A DNA stretch of 64,000 nt, from assembly GCA_958296295.1 (NCBI GenBank), contig OY282460.1, positions 186,001 to 250,000 of the forward strand, written 5' to 3'. The notes beneath the pieces were generated by a model that was given only the letters and a program-made list of their open reading frames with translations, made no database searches and was not told the origin of the DNA. The stretch is from an uncultured Pseudomonadales bacterium (GTDB lineage Bacteria; Pseudomonadota; Gammaproteobacteria; Pseudomonadales; Azotimanducaceae). Shown piece after piece: positions 9,472-18,905 of this stretch; the stretch's first letter is position 1; each line of letters opens with the position of its first letter. The position numbers and the translations under genes are program-made.

Positions 9472-10665
9472 TTAGGTTGTCTGCCATGTTGCCCGCCGCT
9501 GTTCGTCGTTGAGCCAGTCTTGCATGTAGCTGTGGAACGACGGGATGCCAAAGGACAATTCCGACCGAGCGTTTCGGGCAAGCACGCCGTGCTCGATGGC
9601 TTCTCGGACGACGGCGGCGCCGTCGAACGATGCCTCGCCCAATGCCTTCCTCGCGGCGTCAATGTCCAAGAAGCGCACGCCGCGTTCGTTCATGGCACCG
9701 ATCACGGCCAACATGGCCCTGCTGTTGGCCATGAGACGAAGACGCCCTTCGTAGTAGGCGACTCTCGCCTTCTCGCCCACGGCGAGCGCTTCTGACAAAG
9801 ACGGGCCCTCAAGGAGGCGCCCATGGCGCGAAATGGCGCCGCAAGCGCCGGCCAGGTAGCCGTGGACATGCTGCGGGAATCCCATGGACTCCTCGGCCAA
9901 CGCTTGCACACAGGTGTGCGGGATGTCATGGCCCAGCGCCAGCATGCCTTGGTCGATAGCCTCCAACGTCTCTGGATGCGACAGCGCGCCGAGGTTGAGC
10001 TCTTCGGCAACCCGCGAAATGCCGGCCGCGCCCCCACTACGGTTGGACAGCACCTCCGGCGTGTGTTGCAAACCAATGCCAAGCACCACCATGGGGCAGT
10101 TCTCCACGCCCTGATGCAACACGCGCGCCGTTCTCATGCCCGCCGGCGCCACGGTTTGCAGCTCGTCGATAGTGATGATGAGCGCCTTGCCTTGCCAAGC
10201 GCCAGCCGCCACGGAGTCGCTTAGCAGTTCGCCGAGGTCGTGGGCCTTGCGAACGCGATCCACGGACATGTTGCTTTTGATCGGGCCGACCCCCGCGCCC
10301 ACCGCGACAGTCTTGGCTTCGAGATCCGCCACCTTTCGCCCGATGGACTCGCTATCCAGCGCCCGCATGATCGCCATGAAGACGATGGCGTCATCCGCCG
10401 CCAGCGTGTCGGGCAACAGGCTCTTCCAGAGAATGCGGCGCGTGCCTTCGCGCTTCGTCGCGTCGCGGGCGAACTTCAAGCCGAGCTGCGTTTTGCCAAC
10501 GCCCTGCACGCCGGTGATCAGCGACATGCCCGCTTCGGGGTTCGCGCTAGCGCAAATGGCGTCTATGCGCCTGTTCAGTGACGCGAGTTCGGCGCTCCGG
10601 CCGGCGAAGTGCGGTGGCGCGTCTCGCGCGGTGCCGAGTTCGACATGGTTCCCCGAACCGCTCAT
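9472..10665 (-). CDS. AAA-type ATP-binding protein (Orc1/Cdc6- or STAND-like), function unknown
   Basis: 397 residues. Walker A GVQGVGKT lies at 52-59 and Walker B with its acidic pair, ALIITIDELQ (Asp167, Glu168), follows. The PPHFAGRSAEL stretch upstream of the P-loop is the lead-in seen in Orc/STAND-type ATPases. The C-terminal half is helical and may form a winged-helix or sensor region. No effector or nuclease domain is recognisable in the same chain. It is divergent from the GIY-YIG nuclease gene; both lie between iorB and polA and look like accessory cargo. A regulatory or defence ATPase is possible, but nothing in the sequence proves a job. Confidence 0.75.
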   Translation of the reverse strand: MSGSGNHVELGTARDAPPHFAGRSAELASLNRRIDAICASANPEAGMSLITGVQGVGKTQLGLKFARDATKREGTRRILWKSLLPDTLAADDAIVFMAIMRALDSESIGRKVADLEAKTVAVGAGVGPIKSNMSVDRVRKAHDLGELLSDSVAAGAWQGKALIITIDELQTVAPAGMRTARVLHQGVENCPMVVLGIGLQHTPEVLSNRSGGAAGISRVAEELNLGALSHPETLEAIDQGMLALGHDIPHTCVQALAEESMGFPQHVHGYLAGACGAISRHGRLLEGPSLSEALAVGEKARVAYYEGRLRLMANSRAMLAVIGAMNERGVRFLDIDAARKALGEASFDGAAVVREAIEHGVLARNARSELSFGIPSFHSYMQDWLNDEQRRATWQTT

Positions 10666-10710
10666 GGCTAAACCCTACCAAATGACCGCCCAACGTGTCG
10701 GAGCATCAGC

Positions 10711-11601
10711 GTGTTCGGAGGGCCGTGCCGGCAGCGTAATAGAATCAAGCACCACAGCACGCGCTTGAGGCAGAACGAAAGAACGACGATAAACGGCAAG
10801 TACGCGCCGCTGTTCCACCATCTCACCGCCCTCAGCGCGCGTCGGTGGTGCGCCACGTTCGCGGAAATCGAGTCCATCCTAGGGTTTTCCCTGCCGAATT
10901 CGGCCCGCGCCTACGAGGCGTGGTGGGCGAATCAACACAACGGCAACCACAGCCAAGCTCGCGCTTGGCAGGCGGCGGGTTGGCGCGTCCGGGCCGTGAG
11001 CTTGCGGGAGGAGACCGTGGGATTCGAGCGGCACAACTCCGCTGCCCGGACGGCCAGCTATCGGCCGCGACGCCCGCCGCGGCGGCCCACGCCACAAGCA
11101 GACGCCTGTGGCCCTACGGAGACGCTCACTGCTGGTGGCGGAACGACGACCTTGGGCGGGCGGGCGTTCAAGCATGTCGCACGCATCACGCCAGAGGCGC
11201 GGCTGGACGGCAAGCCGGTGGAAGAAACGCCGCATCTCCGTTACGACGCCTCCAAGCCGCTCAACCGGCACGGCAAAGGCCCGTTCTGCCGCTTCAAAGT
11301 GCCCGGGTTGCCAGAAACGCCGGGCGTGTACGCAGTTACCGTCGCACGCAAGCTCGTCTATGTTGGAATCTCGAAGACGAGTCTGAAGCAGAGGTGGGGG
11401 CCGTCCGGTTACGCGCAAGTCCAGCCAATAAACTGCTTCAAGGGCGGTCAATCCACCAACTGCAAGGTGAATCACGCCATTTTGGTGGCGGCGCGGGACA
11501 AGCTGGCGGTGGATCTGTGGATACACCGAACCCGCAACCCTCGCCCGTTGGAAGCGCGGTTGATCCGCGATTTGACGCCACCTTGGAACAATCAGCGATG
11601 A
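10711..11601 (+). CDS. DUF7662 domain fused to GIY-YIG nuclease domain
   Basis: 296 residues from the GTG at 10711. Residues about 29-107 resemble the DUF7662-type domain found in front of several nuclease domains (KYAPLFHHL, then AEIESILGFSLP and AWWANQ). A basic, proline-rich linker follows (about 111-135). Residues about 200-296 form a GIY-YIG nuclease with TPGVYAVT, YVGIS and a late catalytic-type glutamate (LEARLI, Glu281). The start is doubtful: a -10-like TAGAAT at 10740-10745 lies downstream of this GTG, and TTG at 10765 would suit a transcript starting about 10752. A DNA-cutting role in restriction or mobile-element biology is plausible. It is divergent from the AAA ATPase gene. Confidence 0.8.
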   Translation: MFGGPCRQRNRIKHHSTRLRQNERTTINGKYAPLFHHLTALSARRWCATFAEIESILGFSLPNSARAYEAWWANQHNGNHSQARAWQAAGWRVRAVSLREETVGFERHNSAARTASYRPRRPPRRPTPQADACGPTETLTAGGGTTTLGGRAFKHVARITPEARLDGKPVEETPHLRYDASKPLNRHGKGPFCRFKVPGLPETPGVYAVTVARKLVYVGISKTSLKQRWGPSGYAQVQPINCFKGGQSTNCKVNHAILVAARDKLAVDLWIHRTRNPRPLEARLIRDLTPPWNNQR

Positions 11602-11786
11602 ACGACCAACCGCGGGGGTTTGCAGCTGGTGCTGGTGCGGTTGCTGCGACAGCGCGGGATGGCGACATGGTCCGTTGACGTTCGGTAGCGGATTGGCGAT
11701 TCCCGCCGCTACAGCGCCGTGTGCTACTTTCACGCAAGCGCGCGTTCGCCGCCGGCTTCGGCACGCCGTCAATCGCAGGGGAGTTC
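11602..11786 (+). other. polA upstream region
   Basis: 185 bases without a gene. A TTGACG hexamer lies at 11674-11679, but no convincing -10 sits at the right distance. AGGGGAG at 11778-11784 is the polA ribosome site. No repeat or structured RNA was recognised. Confidence 0.4.
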
Positions 11787-14477
11787 ATGGCCGACGACAA
11801 ACCGCTATTGCTGGTAGACGGCTCTTCGTACCTCTTCCGCGCCTTCAACGCGTTGCCGGACCTGCGCACGCGGGACGACTTTCCCACCGGCGCGATTCGC
11901 GGCGTCATCGCCATGTTGCGCAAGCTGCAGGCGGACTTCGCCGGCAGCCCGGTGGCGGTCGTGTTCGACGCCGGCGGCAGAACGTTCCGAACAGATCTGT
12001 ACGCCGAATACAAAGCCAACCGGCCGCCGTTGGCGGACGATCTGCGGGTGCAGATCCAACCCATCTTCGACATCATCGAAGCGATGGGCATGCCGTTGCT
12101 GCGCGTACCCGGCGTGGAGGCGGACGACGTGATCGGCACGCTGGCCACGCAAGCGACGCGCAGCGCCCGTCGCGTGGTGGTTTCCACAGGCGACAAGGAC
12201 ATCGCGCAGCTGGTCTCCGAGCATGTCACCCTCGTGAACACCATGACGAACGCGGAACTCGACCGCGCCGGCGTTATCGCCAAACACGGCGTGCCACCGG
12301 AGCGCATCGTCGACTACCTGGCGTTGATGGGGGACACCAGCGACAACATCCCCGGCGTGCCGAAGGTGGGGCCGAAGACCGCTGCCAAGTGGCTGAACCA
12401 ATATGGCTCGCTCGAAGAAGTGATCGCTCACTCTCACGAAATCAAAGGCAAGGTGGGCGAGAACCTGCGGGCAGCGTTGGAGCAACTGCCGCTGTCCCAG
12501 GAGCTCACCACGATCCGCTGCGACGTGCCGCTGGACGTCGGCATCGCGGATCTCTCTTCACGGCCCGCGGACGAGCCGAAATTGCGCGAGCTCTTCACGC
12601 GCTTCGAGTTCCTGCCTTGGCTCGAGGAACTGGGCGTCGACCACGCCGACGAGGCCCGCGCGACCGAGACCGCGCCGCACACCGTGGTGCGCGACGACGC
12701 GACCCTCGCGGAGTTTCTTGGCAAGGCCCGCCGCGCCGGCGCGCTGACGCTTTGCATCCACACCACCCGCGCCCGCTTCATGGACAGCACGCCGGTGGGC
12801 GTGGCGCTGGATGTGGAAGGCGAGACCATTTACGTTCCCGTCGGCCACGACTATTTGAACGCTCCGCCACAACTCGCGTGGCGCGAGTTCCTGGCCGCCG
12901 CCAAATCCGTGCTGGAAGACGCTGCCGTGGCCAAGACCGGCCAAGACCTCAAAGCGGCGAAGAACATCCTCGCCCGCTACGACGTCTCGCTCGCCGGCAT
13001 TCGCAACGACACGATGTTGGAGAGCTATGTGCTGGACAGCGTGGGCGCGCGCCGCCACCATTTGGAGGATGTGGCCAGCAAATACCTCGGCGTGGTGCCG
13101 CCAGGCGCCGAGACGATCTTCGGCAAAGGCGCCAAGCGATTGCAACTGAATCAAGTGGTCATCGAGCCGGCCGCCAACTACGCGGCGAGCCGCGTGGCGA
13201 TCACGACGAAGTTGCACAGCGCGCTGCGCCAGCGGCTGGAAGAGCAGGGCACCGCGGGCGTGTACGACGAGATCGAGCTCCCGATGGTTGCCACGCTTTC
13301 GCGCATGGAGCTTCGGGGCGCGCTAGTGGACGCGGCGCTGCTCGCCGAGCAGAGCCGCGAACTGGCGGCCCGTTTGGAGACCCTCACGGCGCAGGCCTAC
13401 GCCGCGGCCGGCGAGGAGTTCAACTTGGGCTCCACGAAGCAGCTGCAGGAAGTCCTGTACGACAAGCTCGGCCTGCCGGCCCACAAGAAGACCCAGAAGG
13501 GCCAGCGCTCCACCGCCGAGCCCGTGTTGCAGGAGTTCGCCGCAAAAGGCCACGAGTTGCCCCGCGTGATTCTGGAGTACCGCGCCGTTTCCAAACTGAA
13601 GTCCACCTACACGGATGCCCTGCCGGTCGAAATCAACCCGCGCACGAACCGCATCCACACGTCGTACAACCAAGCCGTGGCCGCCACCGGGCGGCTCTCC
13701 TCGGCGGACCCGAATCTCCAGAACATCCCCATTCGCACCGCCGACGGTCGCCGCATCCGCCAAGCCTTCGTGGCGCCGCCCGGCAAGAAGCTCATCGCCT
13801 TGGACTACTCGCAGATCGAGCTGCGCATCATGGCGCACCTGTCCGAGGACGCGGGCTTGCTCGCGGCCTTCGCGCGTGGCGACGACATCCACCGGGCCAC
13901 CGCCGCGGAGGTGTTCGGCTGCGATCGGGAGGCCGTCACGGCAGACCAGCGGCGCAGCGCGAAGGCCATCAACTTCGGCCTCATCTACGGCATGTCGGCT
14001 TTCGGCCTAGGGGCGCAGCTCAACGTGCCGCGCCGCGTCGCACGGGAGTACATCAACCGCTACTTCGAACGCTATCCGGGGGTTCGCGCCTACATGGAAC
14101 GCGCCCGCGGCCAAGCCCACGCCGACGGCTATGTGGAAACCGTGTTCGGACGCCGCCTCTACTTGCCGGAGATTCGCGCCCGCCACGCGGCCCGCCGCCA
14201 AGCCGCCGAACGCGCCGCCATAAACGCGCCGATGCAAGGCACCGCCGCGGACATCGTCAAACGCGCCATGATCGCCACAGACGGCTTCCTGCGGGAATCC
14301 GGCTTGCGCGCCGGCATGGTCATGCAAGTACACGACGAGCTGGTGCTGGAATCCGCGGCCGAGGATGTGCCGGCGGTGACCGACGGTGTGCGGCAGCGGA
14401 TGCGCGAGGCCGCGGACTTGGCGGTGGAGCTGGTGGTGGACGCCGGCGTGGGGCACAACTGGGACGAAGCGCACTAG
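11787..14477 (+). CDS. polA: DNA polymerase I
   Basis: 896 residues. The order is the 5' nuclease domain (VVFDAGG, EADDVIGTLA, GDTSDNIPGVP), a degenerate 3'-5' exonuclease-fold domain (about 300-480), then the family A polymerase domain (SADPNLQNIPIR, DYSQIELR, RRSAKAINFGLIYG, VHDELVLE). It repairs gaps and replaces RNA primers. In the exonuclease domain the residues that should bind metal are gone: the FDTETD position reads LCIHTT (322-327), the LKYD position reads LKAA, and the EDADV position reads SRVAI. Proofreading is therefore predicted to be lost while the other two activities remain. ATG 11787 follows AGGGGAG; an in-frame ATG 66 bases upstream has no such site. Confidence 0.96.
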   Translation: MADDKPLLLVDGSSYLFRAFNALPDLRTRDDFPTGAIRGVIAMLRKLQADFAGSPVAVVFDAGGRTFRTDLYAEYKANRPPLADDLRVQIQPIFDIIEAMGMPLLRVPGVEADDVIGTLATQATRSARRVVVSTGDKDIAQLVSEHVTLVNTMTNAELDRAGVIAKHGVPPERIVDYLALMGDTSDNIPGVPKVGPKTAAKWLNQYGSLEEVIAHSHEIKGKVGENLRAALEQLPLSQELTTIRCDVPLDVGIADLSSRPADEPKLRELFTRFEFLPWLEELGVDHADEARATETAPHTVVRDDATLAEFLGKARRAGALTLCIHTTRARFMDSTPVGVALDVEGETIYVPVGHDYLNAPPQLAWREFLAAAKSVLEDAAVAKTGQDLKAAKNILARYDVSLAGIRNDTMLESYVLDSVGARRHHLEDVASKYLGVVPPGAETIFGKGAKRLQLNQVVIEPAANYAASRVAITTKLHSALRQRLEEQGTAGVYDEIELPMVATLSRMELRGALVDAALLAEQSRELAARLETLTAQAYAAAGEEFNLGSTKQLQEVLYDKLGLPAHKKTQKGQRSTAEPVLQEFAAKGHELPRVILEYRAVSKLKSTYTDALPVEINPRTNRIHTSYNQAVAATGRLSSADPNLQNIPIRTADGRRIRQAFVAPPGKKLIALDYSQIELRIMAHLSEDAGLLAAFARGDDIHRATAAEVFGCDREAVTADQRRSAKAINFGLIYGMSAFGLGAQLNVPRRVAREYINRYFERYPGVRAYMERARGQAHADGYVETVFGRRLYLPEIRARHAARRQAAERAAINAPMQGTAADIVKRAMIATDGFLRESGLRAGMVMQVHDELVLESAAEDVPAVTDGVRQRMREAADLAVELVVDAGVGHNWDEAH

Positions 14478-14523
14478 CGCGACGAATCGCGCAGCGTGCT
14501 TCACAGGTGCCGGCAACGCCGGG

Positions 14524-15261
14524 TCAGTCGCCGCGTGGCCAAGTGCCGAGGCCAGGCAGCTTGACGGCCGGGGGCCAGAACCGGATGCCGGCGGACATGC
14601 CGAGCACGTTGACTTCCACGCCCTCGCGCAACGCCACGAGCACGCCAGCCGCGCCGTAGAGCGAGACCTGCCAGCCGGTGCCGCTCGGCGCGCGGGCGAA
14701 AAACGCGCCGCCCGCCAGATAGTCTTTGCCGATGCCGGTCGGGGGCAGATCCAAACGCAGTTCCGGCACCTGTCGGCCGATGTGGGCAACGAACGTGTTG
14801 CTGTTCGGCCCGGGCCAAGTTCGATACTCGGCGCGGTGCGGGTAGTTCGCCACCGCGGCTTCGATCTTGTCTATCACCGCATCCACGCCGGGCCCGCGCA
14901 GATCCGCCAGACGTTGCGGCGGATTGGAGAACCACTGGCCATCCGGGGCGCGCTCCGAGCCGCTCACCACCGCCGAGCCGTTTCGCCGCAGCCGCCAGCC
15001 GATCACCTCGTGGCGCGTGTAACGAGCGGCCCCGGAACGCTTCACGGCAACCCAAGTGTGAACGGCCACGCCGCCGCGGGTTCCCCAAGTGCGCGCGGCG
15101 TACACCTGCGCCACGGCGTCCGCGTGCTGTTTGGGTGCCGGGGCCAAGCCCGTCGCCGCGTGGCTCGCATCGCGCCAGTGCGGTTGCTCCGAGAACGCCC
15201 GCACGGAAACCGCGATCAACGCCGGGGCCAGGAACACGGCGAGGATAACCAGCAGCGTCAT
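14524..15261 (-). CDS. DUF3750 domain-containing membrane-anchored protein
   Basis: 245 residues from ATG 15261. The N-terminus begins with a hydrophobic segment (MTLLVILAVFLAPALIAVSV) that is an uncleaved anchor or signal. The rest matches the DUF3750 pattern: HTWVAVK, EVIGWRL, and a conserved YRTWPGPNSNTFVAHI segment. The function of this family is unknown; periplasmic location is likely. An upstream in-frame GTG at 15328-15330 would add 23 mostly basic residues. It converges on polA with a short gap that contains a small CCGGC/GCCGG hairpin (14511-14523). Confidence 0.75.
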   Translation of the reverse strand: MTLLVILAVFLAPALIAVSVRAFSEQPHWRDASHAATGLAPAPKQHADAVAQVYAARTWGTRGGVAVHTWVAVKRSGAARYTRHEVIGWRLRRNGSAVVSGSERAPDGQWFSNPPQRLADLRGPGVDAVIDKIEAAVANYPHRAEYRTWPGPNSNTFVAHIGRQVPELRLDLPPTGIGKDYLAGGAFFARAPSGTGWQVSLYGAAGVLVALREGVEVNVLGMSAGIRFWPPAVKLPGLGTWPRGD

Positions 15262-15397
15262 TCGCAAGCGGCCGATCGTCCGCCTTCGTTCCGGGCGCGG
15301 GCTCGCCGCCTCACGCCGCGTCGCGGCCACTTGCCCGGGTGTGGTGGATACAATCCGCGGCATCCCTTTCGCGTCTGGCGAGGCCGGCACCACGCAG

Positions 15398-15700
15398 ATG
15401 GCCCATCGCTTCGACATCGCCCACATGCACCGCGCCTTCACCGTGGTGGTCGCCGACAACGACGCCTTGGAGTTGTGGTTGGACGGCTGCCTGCGCAAGC
15501 GCCGCGAGGCCGGCGGTCGAGAGCCGCTCTACGTCTGGACCAACATCGAACTGGACTGGGAGGAGCACCACTATGTCGAAGCCCGCTACCAAACCGACCG
15601 GCGCGAGCTGCGGGTGACCATCAACGGCGAATCCGTCCTCGCGCGGCAGTTGCCGCCAAAGCCCGCCACCAACGCGACCGGACCAAAACGAAACCGGTAG
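15398..15700 (+). CDS. small conserved protein of unknown function
   Basis: 100 residues. ATG 15398 is the sensible start because the open frame further upstream runs antisense to the DUF3750 gene. The protein is charged and soluble, with a tight pattern of aromatic and acidic residues (LYVWTNIELDWEEHHYVEA) that looks like a folded beta-rich domain. There is no signal peptide, membrane segment or known motif. It lies alone on the plus strand between two minus-strand genes. I do not recognise a function. Confidence 0.65.
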   Translation: MAHRFDIAHMHRAFTVVVADNDALELWLDGCLRKRREAGGREPLYVWTNIELDWEEHHYVEARYQTDRRELRVTINGESVLARQLPPKPATNATGPKRNR

Positions 15701-15728
15701 CGCCCGCCTCTGGCCACGGCGACGCACC

Positions 15729-18700
15729 TCAGGCGACGGTCGATCCTTGGGCGACGGCCGCCTGCCGCACCGCCTCCCGCCCCGGTATGGCGCCAAGAAG
15801 ACTCGCCTTCATCCCGGCCTGCAAAGTATACAGGCAGGGCACTAGGAACAGCGTGATAAACGTGGCGAAGAGGATGCCGAACGCTAGCGACACCGCCATC
15901 GGAATCACCATCCGCGCCTGCATGGAGCGCTCCAGCACGATAGGCACGAGACCGAAGAAGGTGGTGAGCGAGGTGAGCATGATGGGCCGAAAGCGCACTC
16001 GGCCAGCGTCGAGAGCCGCCGCCAACGTATCCAGTCCGTCGCCGATTCGCCGGTTGATGTGGTGAACGAGGATGAGGCTGTCGTTCACCACCACCCCCGC
16101 CACGGCGAAGAAGCCGAGCATCGAGAGCGCGTCCAGCGGGATGCCCACTATCCAGTGGCCGATCACCGCGCCCACCAAGCCGAACGGAATGACCGCCATG
16201 ATGGCGAGCGGTTGCAGGTAGCTCTTGAGCGGCACCGCCATCAGCACATAGATGCCGGCCAAAGCGATAAGAAAGCCGTTGACCATCTGCCAAACGGAGT
16301 TCTGCTGCTCGATAGCCGAGGTGCCTTCGCCAAATCGCACCGTCGGATAACGGGCGGCGAGTTCCGGCAGGAAGTCCGTTCGCACGCCTCGCGTCACGGC
16401 ACCGATATCCACCGCAGCGGCGTCCGCGTTGGCGGACACGGTGACCGTGCGCTTGCCGTTCACGCGGCGAATCACGTCGTAGCCCGGTTCGAGGCTGTAT
16501 GTGGCCACGGCGTCGAACGGCACCTCGCGGGCATCCGGCAGGCGGATCCACATGTTTTCCAAGTTGCCGATGGATTTCCGCTCGTCGCGCGGATAGCGCA
16601 CCATCACGCGCACATCCGATTCGCCGCGTTGAATGCGCTGCGCCTCGGCACCGTAGAAGGCTTGTCGCACTTGGCCCGCCAAGTCCGCAAGCGTCACACC
16701 CAACGCTTCGGCACCCGGGCGGATGGCGAGCTTGAGCTCCTCCGGGCCGCCGGTGGCGGGATTCTCTACTTCGTACAGGCCGTCGTATGAGCGCAAGTGC
16801 ATGGCGAGATCCGCGGCCGCCGCTTCGAGTTCATGGTTGTCCTGGCCGGAAAGACGAAAGCTGATGGGCGGGCCGCCGCCCATTTTGTTGGAGGCCGAGA
16901 TACGCAGTTCGTCGGTGCCGGCAATACTGCCGACTTTCTCGCGCCAGCGCTCTTTCACCTCTTCCGGATGCACGTCCCGGCGTTCACCCTCGGTCAAGGC
17001 GACCGTGAATTCAGCTTGGCGCCCGTCTTGGACGTAGCCGAAGATGTGCTGCACCACATTGGTCTCAAGCCCGAGTTCCGCCTTCAGCTCGGCGTCCACC
17101 TCCCTCAGCGCCTCGTTCATTCTCTCGACGATGCGGAGTATCAGGGAGTCCGGCGCCCCTTCCTGCAACTTCACTTCGGCTTTCATATAGTCCGCCGGCA
17201 CCTCTGGAAAGAAGTTCAACCGCACCCAGCCGGACACCACCAACCCGGCGACCACGATGGCGAAGGCTGTGAATCCCACCAAGGTGAGAAAGCGGTTGAA
17301 GACGCTCCCGAGCGCCCACGCCAGCAGCGGGCTGTAGACGCGGTCGATCACGCGCTTGAGGCCGTTGCCCGCCCAGCCGGCACCCCGGCCGGAACGCCCG
17401 CCGGCGGAACGCATGATGGCAAGGTGCGAGGGCAGAATGAGTTTGCTCTCGATGAGCGAGAAGGCGAGGCAGAGGATCACCACCCAGGCTATAGCGCCGG
17501 CGAACGCCGCCGTGGGGCCGGTCTGGAACAACATCGGCGTGAAGGCCATGATCGTCGTCAGCACGCCGAACGTGGCCGGCACCGCCACCCGCTGGGCGCC
17601 ACGCACGATGTTGGCGAGCGTGTAGCCGCGCTTTTCGGTCTCCGCGTAGGCGGATTCGGCGATGATGATGGCGTCGTCCACGACAATGCCGAGCACCAGA
17701 ATGAACGCGAACAGGCTCATGATGTTCACGGTGATGTCGATGCCCGGCGCCGGCATCATCATGAACGCGCCGAGGAACGCCACCGCCATGCCCACCACCA
17801 CCCAAGCGGCGATCTTCAGACGCAGGAACAAGCCCAGGATGATCATCACCAGCACGGCGCCCAAGGCCATGTTCTTCAGCATCATCGTCAAGCGTCCCTT
17901 CAGGATCACCGACGTATCCGCCCAAACGGTGAGCTGGGCTTGCCGGGGAAGCGTGGCGTTGCGCTTCTCCACATACGCGCGCACCGCTTCGCTCACGTCG
18001 ATGGGGTTCTCGTCCGCCGTGGCCAGGACCCTGATGCCAAACGAGCGTTGGCCGTTGAAGAAGGCGTAACTGGCGGAATCCACGAACCCGTCGTGGATCG
18101 CGGCGACATCCCCCAAGCGGATGCGCGTGCCGTCCCGGCGCGTGAGCAGCACGATGTTCTCGTATTCTTGCCCCGTGTAGGCTTGGCCGCTGGCGCGCAG
18201 GCGAATGTCGCCGGCGGCCGAACGGATGGCGCCGCCCGGCAGGTCTATGGACCACTGGCGGATGGCGCGGGCGACGCCTTCCAGCGTGAGCCCGTACTGG
18301 CGCAGGGTGGCTTCGCGGATCTCGATGGAAATCTCGAACGGCCGCGACCCGATCACTTGGGCGGACGAGACGTCCGGCAACGCCACGATCTCCTCGCGGA
18401 TGGTGTCCGCAAGCCGCTTCATCGTGGTTTCATCGAGTTCGCCGGCAACTTGCACGTTCAACACCGGAATGGTGAACTTCATCTCTCGGAACGTCGGCCG
18501 TTCCGTCTCGGCGGGGAAGGTTGAGATGCCGTCCACCGCCAGCTTGAGCTCGTCCAGCATGTCGGAGACCTCGACCCCCTCGTTGAGATCGACGGTCACC
18601 GTTCCCGCGCCTTCCGAGGCGGTGGCCGTGATCTCCTTGATGTCCTCAATGGACTCGATGGCCTCCTCCACCCGCAACACGACGCCCTTTTCCACTTCTT

Positions 18701-18905
18701 CGGGCGCGCCGCCGCGGTACGGCACTTGGATCTGCACGCGGTTGGTGCGGAACTCCGGCATGGTCTCCTTCTTGACGATCACGAGCGACCACACACCGCC
18801 GAGGATGATGGCGAACATCATCAAGTTGGCGGCCACATGGTTCTTGGCGAACCAGCCGATGAGGCCGCGAACTTCCCCCGCCTCGGCGCGCCCGGCCTCA
18901 GACAT
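15729..18905 (-). CDS. RND-family efflux transporter permease
   Basis: 1058 residues with the two-fold repeated layout of AcrB/MexB-like inner-membrane pumps: TM1, a large periplasmic loop, six TM helices, then the repeat. The TM4-like segment GIVVDDAIIIAESAYAE carries the acidic proton-relay pair. ATG 18905 is preceded by GGGAGG and overlaps the adaptor stop by eight bases, so the pair is translationally coupled. The sequence resembles the branch that lacks a linked outer-membrane channel gene, and no TolC homologue is nearby. Substrates cannot be deduced. Confidence 0.92.
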   Translation of the reverse strand: MSEAGRAEAGEVRGLIGWFAKNHVAANLMMFAIILGGVWSLVIVKKETMPEFRTNRVQIQVPYRGGAPEEVEKGVVLRVEEAIESIEDIKEITATASEGAGTVTVDLNEGVEVSDMLDELKLAVDGISTFPAETERPTFREMKFTIPVLNVQVAGELDETTMKRLADTIREEIVALPDVSSAQVIGSRPFEISIEIREATLRQYGLTLEGVARAIRQWSIDLPGGAIRSAAGDIRLRASGQAYTGQEYENIVLLTRRDGTRIRLGDVAAIHDGFVDSASYAFFNGQRSFGIRVLATADENPIDVSEAVRAYVEKRNATLPRQAQLTVWADTSVILKGRLTMMLKNMALGAVLVMIILGLFLRLKIAAWVVVGMAVAFLGAFMMMPAPGIDITVNIMSLFAFILVLGIVVDDAIIIAESAYAETEKRGYTLANIVRGAQRVAVPATFGVLTTIMAFTPMLFQTGPTAAFAGAIAWVVILCLAFSLIESKLILPSHLAIMRSAGGRSGRGAGWAGNGLKRVIDRVYSPLLAWALGSVFNRFLTLVGFTAFAIVVAGLVVSGWVRLNFFPEVPADYMKAEVKLQEGAPDSLILRIVERMNEALREVDAELKAELGLETNVVQHIFGYVQDGRQAEFTVALTEGERRDVHPEEVKERWREKVGSIAGTDELRISASNKMGGGPPISFRLSGQDNHELEAAAADLAMHLRSYDGLYEVENPATGGPEELKLAIRPGAEALGVTLADLAGQVRQAFYGAEAQRIQRGESDVRVMVRYPRDERKSIGNLENMWIRLPDAREVPFDAVATYSLEPGYDVIRRVNGKRTVTVSANADAAAVDIGAVTRGVRTDFLPELAARYPTVRFGEGTSAIEQQNSVWQMVNGFLIALAGIYVLMAVPLKSYLQPLAIMAVIPFGLVGAVIGHWIVGIPLDALSMLGFFAVAGVVVNDSLILVHHINRRIGDGLDTLAAALDAGRVRFRPIMLTSLTTFFGLVPIVLERSMQARMVIPMAVSLAFGILFATFITLFLVPCLYTLQAGMKASLLGAIPGREAVRQAAVAQGSTVA

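Noticed and set aside
16797..18524. Long His/Gln/Arg-rich plus-strand frame
   Set aside because: It is antisense to the RND permease, whose transmembrane and proton-relay motifs are clear on the minus strand.
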